Shown here in pieces: positions 37,868 through 46,373 of a stretch of 64,000 nucleotides of DNA. A program made the position numbers and the translations under genes. Source of the stretch: Nothopassalora personata. Lineage: Eukaryota; Ascomycota; Dothideomycetes; Mycosphaerellales; Mycosphaerellaceae. The number at the start of each line of letters is the position of its first letter. Within the stretch, counting starts at the first letter, position 1. The DNA is taken from assembly GCA_033816765.1 (NCBI GenBank), contig CM066289.1:2976001-3040000 (forward strand). Reading direction: 5' to 3'. The notes beneath the pieces were generated by a model. The model searched no databases and was not told the origin of the DNA. It saw nothing but the letters and a program-made list of their open reading frames with translations.

Positions 37868-37875
37868 GTGCTCAA
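37868..37875 (-). promoter_or_regulatory. Candidate self-primer binding site of element B copy 2
   Basis: TTGAGCAC on the minus strand, 3 nt inside the right LTR; complementary to GTGCTCAA in that LTR (37,993-38,000). Confidence 0.5.
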
Positions 37876-37878
37876 AGT

Positions 37879-38213
37879 TGTTAGGAACCGCTGTACGTTA
37901 TCCCAACTCGGGCTTGGATCTTTGCAGTGATGTCTCTGACTCGTTGAGAAGGTAGTGGTCCCAAACAGTATATGGTGTATACTTGAAATGAGTTGAGCAC
38001 GAAGCTCCTATCTACTCGCTAAGGAGCGTCGTCTATATAGTGCCATGTCTTGGCGTCGTGTTCGACCGTTCGACCAGGTCGACCGGTCGTCCGGTCGTCT
38101 GGTCGTCTGGTCGTCCGGACTCACGTGACCTCTGACGTGTCCCCCACGGGCCCACACCGTCATTGGTTCTCCGGTGCTGGATTCCTTCTACCTCGTAGAA
38201 CTGATCCGTAACA
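37879..38213 (-). repeat. Element B copy 2, 5' LTR (335 bp)
   Basis: Same type as the left LTR but with a tandem expansion of (GTCGTCYGG) units near 38,083-38,112 and two or more substitutions. Confidence 0.92.
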
Positions 38214-38497
38214 GTAGGCCGGAGTTTTTACACGGTTTTCATAAGTAAGGGAATGCTAGAGAGTTTATCTAGTAGTGCCGGATTAACGACTGTATAGAAG
38301 ACGGCCGATTTAAGCGTTTCTTCTCGGTTAGGGTCTAGAATTACCTAAGTAAGAACAGCATTAGCTAGTTTAGAGAGGACCTAAGCGCTAGGCAAATGCG
38401 GGTAACTACTATAGGCGTTCTAATAAGGTAGGCCGTACATAAGAAGACGCTACGCTAGATTAACCCTTACTTTATCGAGATCCGCGACGATAACTAT
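38214..38497 (+). pseudogene. Relic element A ORF2 fragment, left of the intact insertion
   Basis: It matches intact ORF2 positions 48,496-48,776 with CA/TG to TA changes. It is cut by the intact element A; the copy resumes at 50,067. The last five bases ACTAT (38,493-38,497) are the target duplication. Confidence 0.9.
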
Positions 38498-38875
38498 TAT
38501 TGACGACTAATGGGTTGTGTTGACCTTGGGTTTGGGTTTGGGAAGGGGTCCCTTGGGTCCAACTTGCCCCTTTTTCATTTAGGTTTGATTGGACATTTGG
38601 GCAAGCCAGCAGGACCTGGTATGGCTATTGGGATATATATTGCGCAGTTGAGCATTGTAAGCGTAGCATCAAGGCAACAATTCAATTCATACCTCTCGAG
38701 TAGAGGGTATAGGGGTTTAGGGTCCGCCAATCCTCTTGTTTTATCTGGCTACTGCGCTGCTCGTCACGTGACCTGATTTCCCGGTCCCAGGACCGGCAAA
38801 TACCCCTGCTTACGCAAGCACCGCTCCATACCACCACAACTCGGACAGGCCTACATAGGGTGGTTGGTAGACGTT
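38498..38875 (+). repeat. Element A 5' LTR
   Basis: 378 bp. It contains CACGTG (E-box) at about 38,765-38,770 directly before GACCTGATTT and the palindrome at 38,776-38,801. An 88-codon open frame inside has no support as a gene. Confidence 0.95.
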
Positions 38876-38879
38876 ATTT

Positions 38880-38893
38880 TGGTGGTCAATGAG
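38880..38893 (+). promoter_or_regulatory. Candidate tRNA primer binding site of element A
   Basis: TGGTGGTCAATGAG starts 4 nt after the LTR. The TGG fits the CCA end of a tRNA; the matching tRNA is not identified. This contrasts with elements B and D. Confidence 0.35.
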
Positions 38894-38940
38894 GGGGGTT
38901 ATCAAGTGTACACCCGGTGGCGTATCAGCATCCAGTTTGT

Positions 38941-39046
38941 AAGGTCAAAATCACGGTTCAAGGTCCAAGGTTCACGGTCAAGGTCGACTAAGGTCGAAAA
39001 ACATTCAAGGTCCAAGGTATTCAGCAACAATCACGGTCACAAGGTC
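38941..39046 (+). repeat. AAGGTC repeats in the element A leader
   Basis: AAGGTC occurs six times (38,941, 38,960, 38,980, 38,990, 39,007, 39,041) with AAGGT variants and three TCACGGT units between. The relic leader at 29,655-29,790 keeps the pattern. It could be a packaging or protein-binding element in the RNA leader; function is unknown. Confidence 0.7.
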
Positions 39047-39098
39047 CTGTCAAGCAACAACTAGTATCAGCACATTCTGAAGCAAGCACCACGCAACA

Positions 39099-42000
39099 AT
39101 GGATACGGCTGCATCACCAGAAAAACTTAGCACCTTTGCCGACATAGGCAGAGGCTACGAACAGCCTGTGAACCCCACGAAAATGGAAGGGGTCTACAGG
39201 GATTCTGTCCCTCATGAGGGGATGGAGGAATCGGAGGAAGGGGAAACACCTGAATCTAGTAAAGAAGGGAGAAGCGGAACCAGCGCCGCTGAATTGGGTA
39301 TGGGTGTAGGAATGAACAGCACAATTGGAATGGATGCTATAACTGCCCTCTTTGGACGATTGGCAGTAGCAATGGAAAACGCTGGCCCTCGCTTTCCACC
39401 TCCAGGAGGTGCTGAGAATCCGTTCTTTGATGGCACCAATGCTACTGAGTTCTGGGAGCGGTTTGGCGACCTAATGGACCAGTATCCGCCTCGGGCATCC
39501 ATTAAGAAGGATGATTTCTGGGGCAGGTTTGAGCGCAATTGCGAAATTACTATCCGGCGTGTGGTCATGAGGCTGCCTGGGTGGCTCACCAGCAAGGCAC
39601 GTTTCAGGAGGGCGTTCTTGTCAGAATTCTCAAGGTTTGACGCCCACTCGATGTTGGGGAGTCGGGAATATCTTGAGGAGATTGTTAGGGCGCAGCAAGG
39701 CAAGAGGCCTGAAGAACAAGATGTGAAGGAATTCATCCGCCTATTTGTATCCTCAAGTGACCTAATTGAACCTGAGGATTTGGATAACAGCTCCCGGAGT
39801 CGCCTTCTCCTTCAGGGATTGCCAGAGGCAGTCGCGAAAGCGGTCTACAAGGCTTGCGGGCTTCACCCAAAGCAACCTGAGAAGTTCAGGGACTTTCAGA
39901 GGATTCTCGATGAAGCTGCTAGCATCGCAGATGGTGAGGAGGGATGGAAAGCTGTGCATACAGATTTCCCTCTTGCTTTGCCTCAGCTGCACCGCTCAGT
40001 CGTGAAGCAAATGCCGCGCCTCAAGCCTGAGATTGACACGCTTAAGAAGGCCACCTCCAGGACTGTTGTTGATGATGACCTAATCCAGAAGGTAGCTGAA
40101 ATGAGCATACGTGCATACCAGCGCGGTCGCGTCGCGGACGCGGGTGCCTTCTACCCGAGCGAGAATCAACGCTCTATGCAACCAGAGAGGCACGACCCAG
40201 ACACTGAACTGCAGGTTTACGCAATGCAGCGTCCCCCATCGCAAAATCGCGAACAGTCCAAAGCGATGGATGGTTGTTGCTACAACTGTGGCAGTTCGAA
40301 GCACCAGGCCAGCAATTGTGGGGCGATGAGGTCCTTAATATCCCGGGGCTACGTATACCTCGCCCCGAACAACTGGTGGTATCTAGGGAAAGAAGGCGAT
40401 CCACGTCCCGCCAAGTTCAACTTTCGGAGGGACTACAGCAAACCGAAACTGCTCTGCATGCTCCCTCTGCTCGAAGAACATTATGGACCGATCGAGTTTG
40501 ACAACCAGTATGAGATTCCCGCACTGCGTAAGCAATGGATGGGTAGGGACTACGCTGGGGTGACTAAGGTCACGCCTCCTGATCATTCTAAGCCCCCTCC
40601 TAACTTCAGGCATTTAATGGAGTATGGCCCTCAGGACGCGCGGTCTGGCCAAAAGGAGAAGGCTGCTGGGACATATTGGGTCTCATTCGGAGAAAGTGAA
40701 GCGGAGCAGGCAACCGACTTGGGCGAGCTTGACGAGGTATCTGCCTATCCTGTGCAGTCTGACAAAGTGAAAGGGAAGGCACCCGTAGGTATTCTGAAGA
40801 ATCCGTACCCGAGGACCCGGTCCTCAGCCCAGGATCTGCGAGCCCGAGCTGAGGCTGCTGAGAAAGTTCGCCTGCAATTGGAACAGGAGATCCGGCAAGC
40901 TGAGATTGACCAGCAGGAGGTTGAAATGATTGACGAAGTCAGTGCTCAAATGAGCGAAACTCAGTCATCAGCTGAATCCGGGGTAACCCTAGGAAGGGGA
41001 AGTGATGCCCAAGTGAACAGACCAGGGAACGATGCTAACAAAGGACTGCCTAAGGATATGCCTGTTGGTCCCGTGAACGCCCCCTTCGCACAAAGGAAGC
41101 GTATGCAGAATGCCAAGACTATGAGGATTGACAACTACGTCCGACAGTATGGTTCAGCTGGTGATGGCCCGGTTACAAAGGAAGAGGGTATCATCTACTG
41201 GATTGATCAGATCCTCCAGACAACGTTTCCCAATGTGAACGCCCAAGATTGGTTTCGATATGGTCGCTGGTTCGAGGCTGCCCTCTTCGGTCGCGTTGCT
41301 AACACCCCCGCTCTTCAGGAGAAGCTCGCTACAGTGCGACGTCTTGCAGGAAAGGACCCTGAGGTTCGCACTGGACAAGTGGTCACCTGTGAAGATGAAC
41401 CTGAGTATAATGAGGAGGTCTTCCGCGAAGATGGTCAGGCCCAGTATGTCGGAGTGTATTCAACCATGCTTTGCTCCAAGGGTGCGGTCCCTGCTGCTGA
41501 GCTATATGAGGATGTTGAGAAGATCGGGCTCTCTAGTGTCCTTGACAACTTTGCTATGGTCCCTAGTCCTTGGGTAGTAGCGGAATTTGGGACGAACAAG
41601 AACCAGATCAGGTGCCTAATTGATGAGGGTTCCGAGGTGAATATCATCGGCCAGAGGAACGCTCATAGGTTTGGGTTACCAGTAATGTCGAGTGCTCAGC
41701 TTGCCTTTCGAGGTGCTGGAGGGCGGGCCCAGTTCAAAGGTGTTGTGGGCAATTTGGATGTTTGGGTATTTGGGGTTCACTGCCAAGTGGACATGTTCAT
41801 CTCCTCGGATCCAAACTCGCCAACAATCCTAGGACGTCCGTGGGCCCGCAAGGTGCGGCTCACTGCCCGTAACTGCGATGATGGTTCATGGGAGGGGACT
41901 ATTGCCAGCCGCAAAGGTGAAAGTGTCATGTTTACTGCCCTAGTTGGCTCGGACAGGTGCAAAACCCTTCAGGAACTATTGAAAGCGTCGGGAAATGGAA

Positions 42001-45000
42001 TGGTGGATTACGGCGCTCAACCCACCGATTTGCTAAAGCCGGGTTTGACAAAATCAGTGAGGTTCTCGCACTATCTCGGAGAAACCTCGGACTTTGATTT
42101 GCCGGTCCCGGGACCGGTAAATAGCTATAGTGAGGAAAACGGATACGACCACGACACGACGCATCTGCAGGAACCCGGCAAGGCTCTAACGCCTAGCAAC
42201 CATTCAGCTCACTTATTGGGATTGCTTAGGACTGCTGGAGCAAAGGAACGAGTTGCAGAAATTGGAACAGGCGCGTTTGAGGGAGATTCTATTGCTAACG
42301 TTTATTCAGTTCAAGGGGACTGGCCCTCCGAGATCCTGAGACAATCTGCATTGAATGCTCAGGCACGGAAGCAACAAGCAGGCCTACATATAGCTAACAT
42401 TAGGATGCCGCAGGTCTTCACGATGTACAAGCGTAAGGCGGACAAGAAAAAGCCAGTGGACGCGAGCGTTCACGAACGCCCAGAATCACGAGTTGAGGGA
42501 GATATGGAATGGAAGCGCAGGGCACTGTACCTGGAATCCAAGATGCCTGAAGGACAAGGTCCGTTTGATGGGAAGTACTTGACTAAGAAATTCTCAAGTA
42601 TTGAGCGAGGTAGCCGGATCACTCCAGAACGACTTACCTCAATCAAGGTTGGCATCAAGCTATTGCCAATGGAAAGGGCCTTATTCGATGAGATGCTCTA
42701 CAACCGGGAGGCAGTCCTCGCTTGGGATTTCAGTCACATGAGGCAAATCAGGCACGACGTCGTGCCACCTCAGAAGATCAACACGGTCCCTCATAGGCCA
42801 TGGCAGGCACGCCCTATCCGGTTGCACCCAAGTCTTAGGGCAATTGTTGAGCGCATGATTAGAGCCCGGATCAAGAATAACATCCTAGAATACTCACAAG
42901 GGGCATATTCCAACAGCTGGTTCCTGGTCGCAAAGAAGGTTGATGCCTCTGGAAGCGATGTGCCATATCGGTTGATCAACTCAGCTGTGCTCCTGAATGA
43001 GGTTACTATGCGCGATGCTAACATTCCACCGGACACGGATAGCTTCTCAGAGGATTTTGCCGGGTGCCGAGTCGCTTCACTTGTGGACCTGTTCTCAGGT
43101 TATGATCAGATCACTTTGGATGAGTCCTGCCGGGACTTAACAGCCTTCATGACCCCTCTTGGCCTAGTACGCAACACGACTCTGCCTCAAGGAGCTACCA
43201 ATTCAGTTGCTCAGTTCGTGCGTGCGGTAACAAAGATTCTGCTTGATCATATCTCGCATCGAGCGAAGCCGTTTCTCGATGACATCGGTATTAAGGGACC
43301 AACTGAGGACTATGGGAATGCCGAACTAGAGCCTGGGTTGAGAAAATGGGTCGTTGAGCACATCGTTTCCCTGGATCTGGTTCTTGCTGACCTGGAAAGA
43401 GCTGGTGCGGTAGTTGCTGGAGGCAAATCCCAATGGTTATACGAAAAGCTCAAGATTGTTGGGTACGTTACTGGCCCGGATGGTCGCTATCCTGACCCAA
43501 AGGTTGTGGCCAAGATCCTGGATTGGCCTACGCCTACCTGTATCAAGGAGGTCCGCACCTATGTGGGGCTGTGTGTGTACTTCCGGATATGGATTCCCTG
43601 GTTCGTTATCATCGCTCGACCAATGTACAAACTGCTGAAGAAGGACGCCGAGTTCACCTGGACAGAAAATGAGCAGTTCTCAAAAGAAGAGGTTGCTAGG
43701 TACCTTGTGCAGTCTCCAGCCTTAGTTACCCTCTGCTACTCACCTGGTGCTGGGTCCATCTTTGTCTCAGTTGATGCTAGCGGCACTGGATGGGGATGTA
43801 TCGTTTCTCAAGAATCAATGGACAGTACCCGACGGCGTCACCCGGTGCGGTATGAGAGTGGAATCTGGAGCGCGTCAGAATCCAGATATGATGCTGGGAA
43901 GCGGGAATGCCTTGGGGTCCTTAAGGGGCTTAAGAAGATCCAGAGATATATCACTGGCGTTGATTTTGTCCTTGAGGTTGATGCCAAGACACTTGTATGG
44001 CAGCTTAACCGGCCGGCTTCGGACCTGCCGAACTCGGCAATGGCCCGGTGGGTCGCATGGATCAGGTTGTTCACGTTCGAGGTAAAGCACGTTGCGGGGA
44101 CTAGACACACTGGCCCAGATGCCCTGTCTCGAAGGCCCTCTACACCTCAAGAACCCAGGGAAGCTGACGAAGACGAAGTCGACCAGATGATTGATGATAA
44201 GCTGTTCAGGTACCCGGAGCCGGTCGACACCTATCCAGTTGAAATCCAGAAAACACGACATCTCGGGGACCAATATTCTGAGGGCTCTCAGCAGCTTGCT
44301 CAGGTTATAGAAACCAGGACCCGGCCCGATGGTGTTACCCGTGCTGAGTACCGGCGGCTGGTGAAGAAGAGCGTCAACTTCTTTGTCCGAGACCAATTGC
44401 TGTTCTTCCAGAAGCGCCGAGGAGCACCGTTGCAACTTGTGATTGACGATGATGAGGCTCAGAAGGAGATCGTCATAGAATGCCATGAAAGACACGGTCA
44501 TCGCAGCGCTGAGGTCGTGTACAACCTTATTTCCGATCGGTATTACTGGGACGGGTGCTTCGCCGATGTCTCTGCGTGGGTTCGAAGTTGTGCTCCTTGT
44601 AGGTTTCGCGAAGGCAACCAGCGCGCTGGTGAGCTTCACTCATCGAGCCCTCAGGTCATTGGTGAGAAGTGGTACTCGGACCCCGTCCAGGTGCACAAAA
44701 ATGGATACCTCCTAGTTGCGCGCGAAGCACTCAGCAACTGGATCGAGGCTAGAGTAACAAGGGCACCTCCCAGCTCGAAGACAGTTGCCAAGTTTCTATA
44801 CGAAGATGTCTTCTGTAGGCACGGCTGTTGTGCTGAAATTGTGCTTGATAACGCTACGGTTCATGCGGCTGAGGTTGAGCGGTTGCTCGTAGGACTTGGT
44901 GTTCGAAGGATCCGAATATCACCGTACCATCCGCAGTCTAATGCTCCGGTCGAGGTTGGGCACCGTCCGATTCTTGCAGCGTTAGCAAAGCTTACAAGGA

Positions 45001-45773
45001 ACACATACCGCGGATGGGAGCAATGGGTACCCGCTGTGTTATGGGCTGATAGGACCACGACCTGTCGTACTACTGGAATGACGCCGGCTCAGGTCCTGTA
45101 TGGCCATCGCACGATTCTGCCAATTGAGGTTGAGTACCCGACGTGGGCGAATTATCAATGGGGATCGGTGAGAACGACTGAGGACCTGCTTGCCATACGT
45201 GCGCGTCAACTCCAGGCTCGAGACCTTAGTTTGGAAGAGCTGCATGCTCGAAGGAAGCGACTAAGAGAACTTAGCAAGGACTACTTCGATTCTCACCGAA
45301 ATGTTGACTTTGTTGGTTTCCAGAAGGGCGACCTTGTCATGAGGTTCGACAAGCCATATAAGGATGACTTCTCACGCAAGATCGGTTACCGATGGCAAGG
45401 TCCATATCGGGTGTCCAGTGTCTCCAGGAAATTTGGTACCTATATTCTTGAGGAACTTGATGGCACGCCAATGAAGGGAGTTCAGGCACGAGAAAACCTT
45501 AAGCTAGTTCCAGAGCTTCGCCCGGATAACATAGGAGTACCAGGCCTGGACGATGGGATCGATCTCGTAATGGGGGAGGGAGAAGTCGCTGATAGCGAAG
45601 ACAGCAGTGATTCGAACGAGATCGAGCCCATCGCCGACGAAGACGTGCTACCTGTAGGAGTTGACGAAAGGGGATCGTATCCTGAACCGGAATCCAAGAA
45701 GCTATGGATCAGGCCTCATGACCTTTCTGCAGCCGAAATTTCACAGTTCAGCAGGATCGAGGCTGAGAACTAA
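39099..45773 (+). CDS. Element A Gag-Pol polyprotein
   Basis: One 2224-residue frame. Gag domain about 100-290; zinc knuckle CYNCGSSKHQASNC (about 393-406); a linker with coiled-coil-like, Gln/Glu-rich stretch (about 580-620); aspartic-protease-like LIDEGSEVNIIG (about 839-850, with DEG in place of DT/SG); reverse transcriptase (about 1220-1480, active site FLDDIG near 1390); RNase H (about 1552-1680; VDASG, KRECLG, VDAKTL, GPDALSR); integrase HHCC zinc domain (about 1793-1833); integrase core (about 1850-2010; LDNA near 1916, VEVGH for the Glu); GPY/F module (WQGPYRV near 2098). The order RT-RNase H-IN makes it Ty3/Gypsy. No chromodomain is seen. Gag and Pol are fused without a frameshift. 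All catalytic residues are present. Confidence 0.95.
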   Translation: MDTAASPEKLSTFADIGRGYEQPVNPTKMEGVYRDSVPHEGMEESEEGETPESSKEGRSGTSAAELGMGVGMNSTIGMDAITALFGRLAVAMENAGPRFPPPGGAENPFFDGTNATEFWERFGDLMDQYPPRASIKKDDFWGRFERNCEITIRRVVMRLPGWLTSKARFRRAFLSEFSRFDAHSMLGSREYLEEIVRAQQGKRPEEQDVKEFIRLFVSSSDLIEPEDLDNSSRSRLLLQGLPEAVAKAVYKACGLHPKQPEKFRDFQRILDEAASIADGEEGWKAVHTDFPLALPQLHRSVVKQMPRLKPEIDTLKKATSRTVVDDDLIQKVAEMSIRAYQRGRVADAGAFYPSENQRSMQPERHDPDTELQVYAMQRPPSQNREQSKAMDGCCYNCGSSKHQASNCGAMRSLISRGYVYLAPNNWWYLGKEGDPRPAKFNFRRDYSKPKLLCMLPLLEEHYGPIEFDNQYEIPALRKQWMGRDYAGVTKVTPPDHSKPPPNFRHLMEYGPQDARSGQKEKAAGTYWVSFGESEAEQATDLGELDEVSAYPVQSDKVKGKAPVGILKNPYPRTRSSAQDLRARAEAAEKVRLQLEQEIRQAEIDQQEVEMIDEVSAQMSETQSSAESGVTLGRGSDAQVNRPGNDANKGLPKDMPVGPVNAPFAQRKRMQNAKTMRIDNYVRQYGSAGDGPVTKEEGIIYWIDQILQTTFPNVNAQDWFRYGRWFEAALFGRVANTPALQEKLATVRRLAGKDPEVRTGQVVTCEDEPEYNEEVFREDGQAQYVGVYSTMLCSKGAVPAAELYEDVEKIGLSSVLDNFAMVPSPWVVAEFGTNKNQIRCLIDEGSEVNIIGQRNAHRFGLPVMSSAQLAFRGAGGRAQFKGVVGNLDVWVFGVHCQVDMFISSDPNSPTILGRPWARKVRLTARNCDDGSWEGTIASRKGESVMFTALVGSDRCKTLQELLKASGNGMVDYGAQPTDLLKPGLTKSVRFSHYLGETSDFDLPVPGPVNSYSEENGYDHDTTHLQEPGKALTPSNHSAHLLGLLRTAGAKERVAEIGTGAFEGDSIANVYSVQGDWPSEILRQSALNAQARKQQAGLHIANIRMPQVFTMYKRKADKKKPVDASVHERPESRVEGDMEWKRRALYLESKMPEGQGPFDGKYLTKKFSSIERGSRITPERLTSIKVGIKLLPMERALFDEMLYNREAVLAWDFSHMRQIRHDVVPPQKINTVPHRPWQARPIRLHPSLRAIVERMIRARIKNNILEYSQGAYSNSWFLVAKKVDASGSDVPYRLINSAVLLNEVTMRDANIPPDTDSFSEDFAGCRVASLVDLFSGYDQITLDESCRDLTAFMTPLGLVRNTTLPQGATNSVAQFVRAVTKILLDHISHRAKPFLDDIGIKGPTEDYGNAELEPGLRKWVVEHIVSLDLVLADLERAGAVVAGGKSQWLYEKLKIVGYVTGPDGRYPDPKVVAKILDWPTPTCIKEVRTYVGLCVYFRIWIPWFVIIARPMYKLLKKDAEFTWTENEQFSKEEVARYLVQSPALVTLCYSPGAGSIFVSVDASGTGWGCIVSQESMDSTRRRHPVRYESGIWSASESRYDAGKRECLGVLKGLKKIQRYITGVDFVLEVDAKTLVWQLNRPASDLPNSAMARWVAWIRLFTFEVKHVAGTRHTGPDALSRRPSTPQEPREADEDEVDQMIDDKLFRYPEPVDTYPVEIQKTRHLGDQYSEGSQQLAQVIETRTRPDGVTRAEYRRLVKKSVNFFVRDQLLFFQKRRGAPLQLVIDDDEAQKEIVIECHERHGHRSAEVVYNLISDRYYWDGCFADVSAWVRSCAPCRFREGNQRAGELHSSSPQVIGEKWYSDPVQVHKNGYLLVAREALSNWIEARVTRAPPSSKTVAKFLYEDVFCRHGCCAEIVLDNATVHAAEVERLLVGLGVRRIRISPYHPQSNAPVEVGHRPILAALAKLTRNTYRGWEQWVPAVLWADRTTTCRTTGMTPAQVLYGHRTILPIEVEYPTWANYQWGSVRTTEDLLAIRARQLQARDLSLEELHARRKRLRELSKDYFDSHRNVDFVGFQKGDLVMRFDKPYKDDFSRKIGYRWQGPYRVSSVSRKFGTYILEELDGTPMKGVQARENLKLVPELRPDNIGVPGLDDGIDLVMGEGEVADSEDSSDSNEIEPIADEDVLPVGVDERGSYPEPESKKLWIRPHDLSAAEISQFSRIEAEN
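42097..42122. repeat. 26-bp palindrome, copy within Gag-Pol
   Basis: One base differs from the perfect form (ATTTG start). It encodes DLPVPGPVN in the spacer between protease and RT, where coding constraint is probably low. Preceded by TTTGATTT, resembling the GATTT that precedes the palindrome in the LTR. Confidence 0.85.
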
Positions 45774-46373
45774 TCAGTTGGCAATGGCGTACGGAGTTCA
45801 CTTCCCTCAGGCATGTGTTGCGCATGCCCTTCAGTTTGTTAAGCCGATTCGGTTATCTGGACTTCACTTCATGGGGTGTTCTTGCCTTGGTTGGACCTCA
45901 GTTAGTAGAGTCACATTTACCGGTCCCGGGACCGGTAAATCGGATCACGTGACAGCGTGGCATGCCCCTGCCGAATGCTCACCTAGGTGGTCACCAGCAC
46001 TGGTTTTCGGTCACATGCAGGGCCATCGGACCTTCAGTGTGATCTCAATGGCACTGCTCTTGCCACTTATGAGACCGGTCTCGGCGCTGCTGCCTTGCAA
46101 CGGTCACAGGGACATACGCTGAGAGGCATACTTAAGCGCAGCTCTCTGCCTGCTACTTCCTCTCTTTTTCTTCAAACACTAGCACCATCACCAGAACCAC
46201 CAACACATCCATCTACCACCACACATCAGACGGTTCTCTGGCCTCTCTCTCTTCACGACCTTGACCTTCAAAGCCCACCCCGATACCAAGCTTTCGAAGC
46301 TTACCAACACTCCAGAGTGGCACCACGAGATAGCCAGCTCTTACGATCTCACTGATAGTGAATCCTAGTTATC
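45774..46373 (+). promoter_or_regulatory. Spacer between Gag-Pol and ORF2 with promoter features
   Basis: 600 nt. It has the perfect 26-bp palindrome at 45,915-45,940 followed by CGGATCACGTGAC. On the opposite strand this reads CACGTGATCCGATTT plus palindrome, the same order as in the LTR. The last 230 nt are strongly CT/CA-rich (CTCTCTGCCTGCTACTTCC, TTTTTCTTCAAACACTAGCA), like a fungal core promoter and leader. ORF2 is therefore probably made from its own transcript. Confidence 0.55.
45915..45940. repeat. 26-bp palindrome, ORF2-upstream copy
   Basis: ATTTACCGGTCCC followed by its exact reverse complement. Other copies: LTRs (38,776-38,801; 49,967-49,992), pol (42,097-42,122), relic LTRs (29,487; 51,493; 54,919), relic spacer (59,201-59,226) and relic pol (63,052-63,077). 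The centre contains no CA or TG, so RIP cannot change it. Confidence 0.9.

Larger units (their letters stand above)
35763..38213 (-). mobile_element. Element B copy 2, recombinant
   Basis: 2451 bp with unequal LTRs: left 35,763-36,072 (310 bp), right 37,879-38,213 (335 bp, with an extra ~25 nt of TCGTCTGG-type repeat and small substitutions). It has no target duplication. The left flank is relic pol (intact about 43,703) while the right flank is relic ORF2 (intact about 48,496), so the two ends come from different insertions. It is minus-oriented, with a purine-rich tract (AGGGAGGGGGATGG on the minus strand) at the left LTR. It is not RIP-mutated. Confidence 0.9.

Noticed and set aside
35763..38213. 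Reading elements B as plus-strand elements with a captured host gene
   Set aside because: The purine tract and primer-site positions, the TATA box and the gag direction all agree on minus orientation; the plus ORF is antisense.
38510..38776. 88-codon frame in each intact element A LTR (also 49,701-49,967)
   Set aside because: Identical only because the LTRs are identical; relic LTRs do not keep it and no protein feature is seen.
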